DNA of 5,516 bases. It comes from Dehalococcoidia bacterium (GTDB lineage: Bacteria > Chloroflexota > Dehalococcoidia > Dehalococcoidales > CSSed11-197). Shown here piece by piece: positions 1-4,764 of this stretch (its first letter is position 1; each line of letters opens with the position of its first letter). Position numbers and translations under genes: made by a program. The notes below the pieces were generated by a model, which was not told the origin of the DNA, ran no database searches, and saw only the letters and a program-made list of their open reading frames with translations. The stretch is from assembly GCA_003563865.1 (NCBI GenBank), contig PWTP01000062.1, forward strand, positions 1 to 5,516, written 5' to 3'.

Positions 1-54
1 AGCCAGCACGCCTACGCCTTCTTTGGTTTTAAAAAAGCGAAGTCCGGCTTTCAA
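1..54 (-). CDS. N-terminal 18 codons of an unidentified protein, cut by the window edge
   Basis: The minus strand reads TTG at 54..52 followed by an open frame to the edge, giving MKAGLRFFKTKEGVGVLA. An AGGGAG ribosome binding site lies at 69..64 with 9 bases to the TTG, which is ideal spacing and is the reason for choosing this start. A strong promoter lies further upstream (213..185) and no other open frame intervenes, so a real gene very probably starts here. The basic start followed by a small hydrophobic stretch (GVGVLA) would fit the beginning of a signal peptide or membrane anchor, but only 18 residues are visible and no family can be named. The leader of roughly 124 bases contains two hairpins, so control after transcription initiation is possible. 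Confidence 0.6.
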   Translation of the reverse strand, partial: MKAGLRFFKTKEGVGVLA

Positions 55-93
55 TCTACACTTCTCCCTGCTGAACACTTAATGTAAAACCGC

Positions 94-116
94 AGGAAGG
101 CCCCCGTGGCCTTTCT
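94..116 (-). terminator. Leader hairpin, possible terminator or attenuator
   Basis: On the minus strand AGAAAGGCC and GGCCTTCCT form a 9-pair stem with one G-U pair and a 5-base loop. The stem is followed by GCGG and only four T residues, so as an intrinsic terminator it is weak. It lies between the promoter at 213..185 and the TTG start at 54, that is, inside the predicted leader of the edge gene. It could be an attenuator of that gene. Alternatively it could end transcripts running on from the upstream DUF456 gene. On the plus strand the same hairpin is followed by TTTGCC, also weak. Confidence 0.4.
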
Positions 117-131
117 TTGCCAATTGGGCAA
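117..131 (-). promoter_or_regulatory. Small inverted repeat in the leader of the edge gene
   Basis: TTGCC and GGCAA arms with a 5-base loop abut the 94-116 hairpin directly, so the predicted leader would carry two hairpins in tandem. Five base pairs is a short stem and could be chance. It is listed because it directly adjoins the stronger hairpin. Confidence 0.25.
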
Positions 132-184
132 CTGCGTTTAGCTTTGTTGTCACAATAATCAATAAACCTGCGTAATTCTAACCG

Positions 185-213
185 ATTTTAGGCCGCGCAG
201 ACACCCGTGTCAA
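185..213 (-). promoter_or_regulatory. Near-consensus sigma-A type promoter for the edge gene
   Basis: On the minus strand a perfect -35 box TTGACA (213..208) is followed by a 17-base spacer and a -10 box TAAAAT (190..185, five of six matches). Transcription would start near position 178 and run towards the gene starting at 54. This is the best promoter match in the window. It lies in the non-coding stretch 55-272, downstream of the DUF456 gene, so the edge gene probably has its own transcript rather than depending on read-through. Confidence 0.75.
200..211. promoter_or_regulatory. Perfect dyad overlapping the -35 box, candidate operator
   Basis: GACAC and GTGTC are perfect inverted arms separated by two bases, and the dyad covers four of the six -35 positions of the 213..185 promoter. 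Such placement is typical of a repressor site that blocks RNA polymerase. The regulator is unknown. On the minus strand TGTC also occurs twice just upstream of the -35 box, which may extend the site. Confidence 0.4.
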
Positions 214-272
214 GACAAAGACAAGCATTGGCACGAATTGATTACTATTTTACCCACATGCTGCCAGCTGCC

Positions 273-767
273 CTAAATAAAAGAAGCAATAAAGAACCCG
301 GCCATGATAAATATTAAAACAACCTTAAACAGGCTGCCTGCGATACAGCCTACGAATGAACCAGCTGCCGAACCAAGAGCTCTTTGGATATCCCCTTTGG
401 CCAGCAGCTCGCCAACAAATGCACCTACCAGCGGCCCTACAATAATGCCCCAAAAACCAAGTACAAAAATTCCTATCAGCGCACCGGCAAAAGCCCCGAA
501 GACACCCGGCCTGCTGGCCCTGTATTTCCTGGCTCCCAACATAGGGGCCACAAAATCAAGCACCAGGGTAAGTGCTGAAAGCACAAAGAGAACCACAACT
601 GTGGTAACTGAAATGGCTTCAAAGCCGGTTACAGCCGCATAAATGAATATGCCCAGCCATGCCAGTGGCACCCCGGGCAGCACAGGCAAAAATACCCCAC
701 TAGCCCCGATAATCAAGAGGAGCGAGCATGCAATAATGGCTATTATTTCGCCCATGGCACTGCCCAT
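273..767 (-). CDS. DUF456 family integral membrane protein
   Basis: The 164-residue product is almost entirely hydrophobic and glycine rich, with about five or six membrane segments. The first, about residues 8-27, runs into the motif FLPVLPGVPLAWLG (26-39), the N-terminal signature of the DUF456 family. The second half shows the other family hallmark: a conserved Asp at 71, a short basic loop (GARKYRASRPG, 78-88), then a Gly-rich double hairpin with GPLVGAFVGELL (111-122). The length matches the family norm. The molecular function of DUF456 proteins is not established; the Gly-zipper pattern suggests tightly packed helices. ATG at 767 gives the longest frame, but ATG at 755 is also possible because neither has a clear ribosome binding site. 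Function cannot be inferred from the neighbours. Confidence 0.9.
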   Translation of the reverse strand: MGSAMGEIIAIIACSLLLIIGASGVFLPVLPGVPLAWLGIFIYAAVTGFEAISVTTVVVLFVLSALTLVLDFVAPMLGARKYRASRPGVFGAFAGALIGIFVLGFWGIIVGPLVGAFVGELLAKGDIQRALGSAAGSFVGCIAGSLFKVVLIFIMAGFFIASFI

Positions 768-1110
768 ATTAGCACAAACCCCGACAAGGCCTCCAACGGG
801 CTTTGTACCGGCTCTTTCGGGTATAATGACTCACCGGGGGCTTTCTTATGTTTAAATCCATTTTTGATAATCAAAGGCTCTATTACCAAAGCGGGCAATC
901 AAAACCTTTAGAATTAAAGCTGGAGCCCACCCTGGTAGACGAGTCTTCTCTGGACAGCCTCTTGATGCAAGGTGAGATTTTTGGCCCTATACAGATAAGG
1001 CTTACTTCTACCACCATCACGGGGCTGGCAGTTATATGCCTCCGGTCAAAAAATGCATGCAGGTCCCGCCGCAGCAAAATGCCTCTACTAACAGAGTGCT
1101 CCCCGGATGC
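768..1110. other. 343-base stretch without a convincing gene
   Basis: This gap separates two minus-strand membrane protein genes and is long for such a compact region. It contains a TATAAT at 822-827 on the plus strand without a -35 box at normal spacing, then GGGGG at 836-840 seven bases ahead of an ATG at 848. That open frame (848-1246) runs far into the 3' end of the opposite gene. Its last 50 or so residues are plainly the antisense of the zinc-ribbon codons of that gene. The first 70 or so residues resemble no family I know. A second frame (966-1383) is open over its right half. The stretch could hold a decayed gene, an unrecognised small gene, or nothing. No tRNA or clear structured RNA was seen. 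Confidence 0.4.
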
Positions 1111-1246
1111 TTACTCTACCTCCAGCAGCTTAACCCCGCATTTGTGGCAGAAGCCCATGCTCTCCATGGCTTTTGCTCCACACTTATGGCAGAAGCGGCA
1201 AGCCTGGCTTGCTTCAGCCGGAGGGACGGCTATGATAGGCCTTTGA
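848..1246 (+). CDS. Doubtful small open frame, convergent with the membrane zinc-ribbon gene
   Basis: The 132-codon frame starts with ATG seven bases after GGGGG, which can pair with the anti-Shine-Dalgarno through a G-U wobble. A TATAAT lies just upstream. Residues 1-68 have a plausible mixed composition (for example LELKLEPTLVDESS at 21-34) and reasonable codon use. From about residue 88 onwards the frame only mirrors the opposite strand: repeated PHLWQK is the antisense of FCHKCG codons. The 135-base tail-to-tail overlap argues against the full frame being a gene. It may be a gene remnant whose 3' end was lost, or a chance frame. No family recognised. Confidence 0.15.
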   Translation: MFKSIFDNQRLYYQSGQSKPLELKLEPTLVDESSLDSLLMQGEIFGPIQIRLTSTTITGLAVICLRSKNACRSRRSKMPLLTECSPDAYSTSSSLTPHLWQKPMLSMAFAPHLWQKRQAWLASAGGTAMIGL

Positions 1247-1818
1247 AAAGTTTCAACCGGTGGAGGAATATCTTCATCCACATCCCGGTAAAGCAAGGCA
1301 GATTCAATATCGAGGTCTTGGCTTTTAAAGCCTCTTTTTGGCAGGTATCTTTCGTCAATGGCAGATTTACCGGGCAAGAGTAGATCGATTACGGATATTA
1401 CCGCTGCGAGTACAAATGCAGCCAGCACAAACCAGAAAACCGGCAAATAATTAATTTCAGCTACGGCGCCCGGGGCGCTTAAGTGGCCTTCTAAATTAAA
1501 CTGGAGCACCATCAACAGAGCTGCCCCAAAAAACCCCAGCATGAGGCTGATAATGGAGGATAATTTGCCCCGGATAAAGAAGGCAAGGCAACCAAGCAGA
1601 ATAATGCCCACAATGCTTATTGCCAGCGGGTTCGGTTGTATTTTTTGAAAAACCGCGGGCTCCCCTTGAGCACCCGGAACGGTAACATCATAACCGGTAA
1701 TCAGTTGAAGCCCACTTATTTCTGCAACCGGCACCCCGCCGGAAGTAGCTGAAAACCAGGGCAAAAAGAACAATATTCCCGCCAGCAAAAATACCGGCAA
1801 TGACATTTTTCCTACCAA
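1111..1818 (-). CDS. Four-helix membrane protein with a C-terminal zinc ribbon
   Basis: The 235-residue protein has a first hydrophobic helix at about 6-24 ending in FLPWFSATSGG. A polar loop containing SGLQLITGYDV (35-45) comes next, then helices at about 66-82, 86-107 and 124-148, a polar linker rich in Asp and Pro (150-205), and a C-terminal ribbon with C210-x2-C213-x10-C224-x2-C227. Cys207 lies just ahead of it. The LPW...G...SG layout followed by three more helices recurs in poorly characterised bacterial membrane proteins that carry a zinc ribbon. With four helices both termini lie on one side, most likely the cytoplasm where zinc ribbons fold. The start is TTG at 1818: AAGAGGT at 1833..1827 lies 8 bases ahead, whereas the internal ATG at 1806 has only AGGA three bases away. 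A good promoter lies upstream (1880..1851). The gene diverges from the soluble multi-ribbon gene at 1990, which carries ribbons of the same spacing. Function unknown; sensing or scaffolding is a guess. Confidence 0.85.
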   Translation of the reverse strand: MVGKMSLPVFLLAGILFFLPWFSATSGGVPVAEISGLQLITGYDVTVPGAQGEPAVFQKIQPNPLAISIVGIILLGCLAFFIRGKLSSIISLMLGFFGAALLMVLQFNLEGHLSAPGAVAEINYLPVFWFVLAAFVLAAVISVIDLLLPGKSAIDERYLPKRGFKSQDLDIESALLYRDVDEDIPPPVETFQRPIIAVPPAEASQACRFCHKCGAKAMESMGFCHKCGVKLLEVE

Positions 1819-1850
1819 AACTCGATACCTCTTAACACGTTAATGGCAAC

Positions 1851-1880
1851 ATTATAGTTATTTTACCGCTTGTATTACAA
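1851..1880 (-). promoter_or_regulatory. Promoter of the membrane zinc-ribbon gene
   Basis: On the minus strand TTGTAA (1880..1875, four of six) is followed by an 18-base spacer and a perfect TATAAT (1856..1851). The start point would be near 1844, giving a leader of about 26 bases that contains the AAGAGGT ribosome binding site. The spacer contains AGCGGTAA, which recurs at the same distance from the -35 box in the opposing promoter. Confidence 0.65.
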
Positions 1881-1942
1881 AAAACCCGTGAAAGTCGGTT
1901 TAATTTGCGCTCGTTTTCTTACACTTGTAGAATTAGCGGTAA
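1863..1942. repeat. Pair of inverted 18-base elements in the divergent promoters
   Basis: The element TTGTANNANNAGCGGTAA occurs at 1880..1863 on the minus strand and at 1925-1942 on the plus strand. The copies match at all 14 specified positions and therefore face outwards from a 44-base centre. Each copy starts with the -35 box of its own promoter, and AGCGGTAA falls in the spacer. Identical placement in two divergent promoters is best explained by a common regulator or a common promoter recognition element. The centres are 62 bases apart, about six helical turns, so both sites could face the same side of the DNA. Confidence 0.6.
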
Positions 1943-1953
1943 TAAAGTAAATT
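1925..1953 (+). promoter_or_regulatory. Probable promoter of the soluble multi-ribbon gene
   Basis: TTGTAG (1925-1930, three of six) is followed by a 17-base spacer and TAAATT (1948-1953, four of six). Taken alone the match is poor. It gains support from aligning base for base with the stronger opposing promoter at its -35 half and at the AGCGGTAA block. The predicted start near 1960 would leave a short leader carrying GGAGGTG at 1974-1980. A weak core promoter with a dedicated upstream block may need an activator. Confidence 0.4.
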
Positions 1954-1989
1954 TCCTTTGAATAAATTTTCCCGGAGGTGTTGATCCAC

Positions 1990-2571
1990 ATGGCTCGAGT
2001 TCTGGCCTTGCTTGCCCAATGCCCTTATTGTTCGGCAAAACTGCGCAAAGCCCCCACCCGCAGCCACCGCTGCCCCAAGTGCAAAGAGCAGTTTCACATA
2101 TGGAACAGCCCCGAGGGTGAAATTTTTGTAGTAACCGAAGATGAACTGAATAAACCCGAAGGCAGGCCTATTTTTGAACAAAACAATGCGCTGCCACCGA
2201 ATCAAAACAGGCCGGCGCCAATGTTGAGTAAAGATGAAATGTTTCCCTTCGGGGTAAGAAGAAAGCTGCCTGTTGATCCCGGTCGGCCACCATCTGCTAT
2301 CAACCCCGGCGATATGACCCTTCCCAATAAAAGTGATTTACATCTTTTTCAGGACAGCAAGCCATCATTGCCTGAAGAAATGCTCGAGCAGTTACAGGCC
2401 GATATATGCCCCGATTGCAAGCTGCCGATAACCGAAGAGATGAATTTTTGCCCGCGCTGCGGCTGTAAGCACGAACTTGAGAACGAGCCTGCGTGCCGGG
2501 GGTGCAGGCTGCCAATAACACCTGAAATGGCGTTTTGCCCCAGGTGCGGCACCAATATGGAAAACCAATGA
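1990..2571 (+). CDS. Soluble protein with an N-terminal zinc finger and tandem C-terminal zinc ribbons
   Basis: The 193-residue product has no membrane segment. Residues 11-31 form a CPYC-x13-CPKC finger resembling the MJ0042-type N-terminal fingers of bacterial regulatory and anti-sigma-like proteins. Residues 35-130 are a Pro-, Asn- and Asp-rich linker with little predicted structure. Residues 140-158 and 169-187 are two near-identical ribbons, each C-x2-C-x10-C-x2-C with the shared core LPIT-x-EM-x-FCPRCG. ATG at 1990 is chosen because GGAGGTG at 1974-1980 lies nine bases ahead. The in-frame GTG at 1978 is part of that binding site and cannot be the start. The gene diverges from the membrane zinc-ribbon gene and shares its ribbon spacing and promoter element, so the two may act together, for example as membrane and soluble partners. 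Zinc binding is near certain; nucleic-acid or protein contact is possible; the biological role is unknown. Confidence 0.85.
   Translation: MARVLALLAQCPYCSAKLRKAPTRSHRCPKCKEQFHIWNSPEGEIFVVTEDELNKPEGRPIFEQNNALPPNQNRPAPMLSKDEMFPFGVRRKLPVDPGRPPSAINPGDMTLPNKSDLHLFQDSKPSLPEEMLEQLQADICPDCKLPITEEMNFCPRCGCKHELENEPACRGCRLPITPEMAFCPRCGTNMENQ
2407..2550 (+). repeat. Intragenic tandem duplication encoding two zinc ribbons
   Basis: The 57-base units 2407-2463 and 2494-2550 encode the same ribbon (C-x2-C-K/R-LPIT-x-EM-x-FCPRCG), separated by a 30-base linker. Bases agree over much of the length but many third positions differ, so the duplication looks old and kept by selection rather than recent. Confidence 0.7.
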
Positions 2572-2727
2572 AAGGTTCATAATTGCCAACCGGTGCCCAT
2601 TTGTGTTAAGGTAGAACTAATTGGTTTCAGTTTAGGTTATTACAAGTTTCTTAAAAATCCCTTTGATTTATCTCAAATATTGGAAGGCCGAGCTCTAACT
2701 AAAATTTAAAAGAGAGGAGGCCATCCA
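2572..2727. other. Intergenic stretch between two zinc-ribbon genes
   Basis: These 156 bases are AT rich. No hairpin with a T-run closes the upstream gene, and I could not find a -35/-10 pair at good spacing. The start signal of the following gene is a strong AGAGGAGG at 2713-2720. The downstream gene may be transcribed from a weak promoter here or by read-through from 1925-1953. Confidence 0.4.
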
Positions 2728-3033
2728 ATGAGCTTTCAAGACAAAACACTCGAATGTTACGATTGCGGACACACTTTCACCTTTAGCGTTGAGGAGCAGG
2801 AATTTTTCCAATCCAGGGGCTACGCTAATGACCCCAAGCGCTGTACCGAATGCCGCAGGGCTCGTAAATCCGGGCGCAACGACGGAAACACCGGCGGCTA
2901 CAAAACCAGTCGCCAAATGTTCTCTGCAGTCTGTGCAGACTGTGGCAAGGATACTGAAGTACCGTTTCAGCCACGAGAAGGCAGGCCGGTTTACTGCAGC
3001 GACTGCTACCGAAAAGTCAGAGTAAACGGTTAA
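2728..3033 (+). CDS. Small two-domain zinc-ribbon protein (zinc_trbl plus CxxC-x17-CxxC)
   Basis: The 101-residue protein carries two zinc-binding units. Residues 6-44 match the probable zinc-ribbon domain that starts DKTL-x-C-x2-C and continues through F-x-F, EQ-x-FF and N-x-PKRC-x2-C (C10, C13, C39, C42). Residues 69-93 have C69-x2-C72, exactly 17 residues, then C90-x2-C93, which is the CxxC-x17-CxxC domain seen in many Firmicutes and uncultured anaerobes. A short basic, Gly-rich linker (45-62) separates them and, with the basic C-terminus, could favour nucleic-acid contact. This is a widespread architecture of unknown function. ATG at 2728 follows AGAGGAGG (2713-2720) by seven bases, one of the best initiation sites in the window, which suggests high expression. 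A long palindrome closes the gene. Its ribbons differ in spacing from those of the two preceding genes, so it is a neighbour rather than a paralogue. Confidence 0.9.
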   Translation: MSFQDKTLECYDCGHTFTFSVEEQEFFQSRGYANDPKRCTECRRARKSGRNDGNTGGYKTSRQMFSAVCADCGKDTEVPFQPREGRPVYCSDCYRKVRVNG

Positions 3034-3051
3034 ATTCGATACAAACTACCA

Positions 3052-3083
3052 CATAAGGGCCGGGCATATGCCCGGCCCTTATG
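3052..3083 (+). terminator. 32-base perfect palindrome, probable transcription terminator
   Basis: CATAAGGGCCGGGCAT is followed directly by its exact reverse complement, allowing up to 16 pairs (about 14 with a four-base loop), mostly GC in the middle. It begins 18 bases after the stop codon of the small zinc-ribbon gene. The downstream tail (CTATCTTCATGCTT) has scattered T residues rather than a clean run, so termination may be partial or helped by Rho; the hairpin would also stabilise the 3' end of the message. GGGCCGG at 3108-3114 can pair with the second arm instead. Confidence 0.7.
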
Positions 3084-3162
3084 CTATCTTCATGCTTATA
3101 AGGTAAAGGGCCGGCAAGAACCCAAAATGCAATGATGCCATCAATTATTCAGACACAATGAC

Positions 3163-3191
3163 GTGACAATAGCCTTCAAAACACTTAAACT
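3163..3191 (+). promoter_or_regulatory. Candidate promoter of the metallophosphoesterase gene
   Basis: GTGACA (3163-3168, five of six) is followed by a 17-base spacer and TAAACT (3186-3191, four of six). Transcription would begin near 3198, only about 12 bases before the GTG at 3210, giving an almost leaderless message. That agrees with the absence of a recognisable ribosome binding site. Downstream starts at 3222 or 3258 would leave a more usual leader. Confidence 0.4.
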
Positions 3192-3209
3192 TACCGTAAA
3201 TTTTTAATT

Positions 3210-4628
3210 GTGCTAAAGAATATGTTTATCAGCGTGAAAAAGCATCTGCCGTTAATTATGGTACTGGCCGGTGCCCTTTTTATTTTTGCTTTCCTGGCCT
3301 GGGCACTCAGCTCACATGGCACTATCGGGCTTTACCGGGTAAACATCATTGCCCGGGCAGCTTTTATCTTTTTGGGGGCTTGCGGCTTTCTCCTTTTGGG
3401 CTTTGGGTGTTTGCATCAATGGCTAAAGCAGAAAGGTAATTCAGTGTTGCAGCACCGGCTATCTGTATTAATAGCAGTAATAGCTCTGCCGGTTATTATT
3501 GTGTTGCCGGTAACTTTTTTTCATACCAGCGGAGCTTTTTCGGCGGGAATTGGAGATACTCCGCCGCAGCTTTTGATTGCCGATGGAGCAGGGGCTTACG
3601 GTATACCGGATATTGCAGTAGCTTTTAACGCTGCAAAGGCCACCACGTCCTCTCTGGCATGGGGAAATGATGATGGTCCATACAGTGTTACTCAAGACGA
3701 ACCATCAAAACAGCACGTTTTTATGCTTAAAGACCTGGTGCCTGATACCCGTTACTGGTACCGGGTGGATGATGGCCCGGTTGCTTATTTTATCACCCCT
3801 CCGGCCGATGGCCGGCTACGTTTTGCTGTGGCTGGCGATACACACTTCGGCTCTAGCCGTGCCCGTAATGATGTAACCGCAGAAATGCTGGAGGATATTG
3901 CTAGCCGGGATAACGGTTTTGATTTGTTCTTTTTTCTGGGCGACCTGGTTGAATACGGTTTTATGAACAGCCAGTGGCAGGAAGCCTTTGAAAGCTTTTC
4001 GGCCGCCACTGCAACCATACCGGTTCGTTACGTGGCAGGCAACCATGATACGCTTTTTTCAGGGTTGAGCAATTATAAAAATTACTGTTATCCGGAAGGA
4101 ATGCCCCTCCAAACCGGCTCGCGGCTCTGGTACCGGGTTGATGTAGGCGATATCTCTTTTCTTTTTTTAGATTTGGAATGGAGTGCCGAAAGTTATACTC
4201 CAGCCCAGGCTGAATGGCTTGAAGCCCAGCTTAAAAGCATTCCGGCCGATAACTGGAAGGTTGTTTTGAGCCATGGCTATTTCTATGCTTCGGGGATAGA
4301 AGGGTTTGGCTGGAAATGGTATGACAACCCGGAAACAATTGAGACCATCACGCCGCTTTTTATTGAATACGGGGTGGACCTGGTATGCTCTTCACACAGC
4401 CACAGCCCGGAACTGCTTGCTAACGGTGGAATAATTTATGCCTTGTCCGGAGTCTTTGGCGGCTTGCCCGACCCGGAACGTACTTATATTTCGCCATACA
4501 GCCTGTGGTATGCCAACGGGCTGTACAGCTTTATTGATATAACCATAGACGGCGATACCTGCACCCTGGTCTTCCGGGATTCCAGCTTTGAAGCGTTTTA
4601 TACATTTGCCTTTGATAAAAACCGATAA
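3210..4628 (+). CDS. Membrane-anchored metallophosphoesterase, purple-acid-phosphatase-like
   Basis: The 472-residue protein begins with three hydrophobic helices (about 12-32, 48-70, 86-106). Residues 118-198 look like the fibronectin-III-like N-terminal domain of purple acid phosphatases, with the typical L-x-P-x-T-x-YWYRV (176-186). The calcineurin-like catalytic domain follows with metal-binding motifs in order: GDTH (209-212), GDLVEYG (244-250), GNHD (277-280), SH (354-355) and SHSH (395-398). The last is normally GHxH; the two His ligands are kept but Gly is replaced by Ser. The enzyme should hydrolyse a phosphate ester at a two-metal site. The even stretch of polar sequence after the third helix suggests the catalytic part faces outside, but the substrate is unknown. 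The start is uncertain: GTG 3210 gives the full frame, while ATG 3222 has only a weak AAAG ahead. The gene stands alone, with 176 bases upstream and 136 downstream. Confidence 0.88.
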   Translation: MLKNMFISVKKHLPLIMVLAGALFIFAFLAWALSSHGTIGLYRVNIIARAAFIFLGACGFLLLGFGCLHQWLKQKGNSVLQHRLSVLIAVIALPVIIVLPVTFFHTSGAFSAGIGDTPPQLLIADGAGAYGIPDIAVAFNAAKATTSSLAWGNDDGPYSVTQDEPSKQHVFMLKDLVPDTRYWYRVDDGPVAYFITPPADGRLRFAVAGDTHFGSSRARNDVTAEMLEDIASRDNGFDLFFFLGDLVEYGFMNSQWQEAFESFSAATATIPVRYVAGNHDTLFSGLSNYKNYCYPEGMPLQTGSRLWYRVDVGDISFLFLDLEWSAESYTPAQAEWLEAQLKSIPADNWKVVLSHGYFYASGIEGFGWKWYDNPETIETITPLFIEYGVDLVCSSHSHSPELLANGGIIYALSGVFGGLPDPERTYISPYSLWYANGLYSFIDITIDGDTCTLVFRDSSFEAFYTFAFDKNR

Positions 4629-4646
4629 CAGTACCGGGTGTCTCAA

Positions 4647-4674
4647 ATTGCCAGCCCGGCCAAAATAATGATAT
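4647..4674 (+). repeat. Copy A of a 28-base intergenic element, upstream of the cupin gene
   Basis: The element begins with ATTGCCAGCCCGGCCAAAAT, identical in both copies, followed by N-ATG-N-TAT. It recurs at 5116-5143 in the same orientation. Here TTGCCA (4648-4653) could be a -35 box, with TATGCT (4672-4677) as -10 after 18 bases. An imperfect dyad (GATA...CTCGAG...TATC, 4670-4687) covers the -10 region and could be an operator. The copy lies about 90 bases ahead of the cupin start. Confidence 0.55.
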
Positions 4675-4764
4675 GCTCGAGAGTATCAGTTTGCAGACGA
4701 ATGCGTGGCAATGAGTGTTTATTAAACCGGAACTATTAGCTAATGGAGGGCATGCAGTAACAAC

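Noticed and set aside
55..178. T-box or known riboswitch in the leader of the edge gene
   Set aside because: The T-box core and other leader signatures I know are absent; only simple hairpins are present.
803..827. TTGTAC...TATAAT as a complete plus-strand promoter
   Set aside because: The spacer is only 13 bases, too short for a sigma-A promoter; the -10 box alone is not enough.
883..1077. Minus-strand 64-codon open frame in the gap between the DUF456 and membrane zinc-ribbon genes
   Set aside because: No ribosome binding site at a useful distance, an atypical composition and no recognisable motif.
1978..1989. GTG start at 1978 for the soluble zinc-ribbon gene
   Set aside because: That GTG is the end of the GGAGGTG ribosome binding site; ATG at 1990 has ideal spacing from it.
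2300..2589. Several Cys-, His- and Ser-rich open frames on the minus strand
   Set aside because: They are antisense images of the tandem zinc ribbons of the gene at 1990-2571 and have no start signals of their own.
2582..2600. Third copy of the 28-base element upstream of the small zinc-ribbon gene
   Set aside because: Only ATTGCCA and a shifted CCGG agree; the rest differs and the match is within chance.
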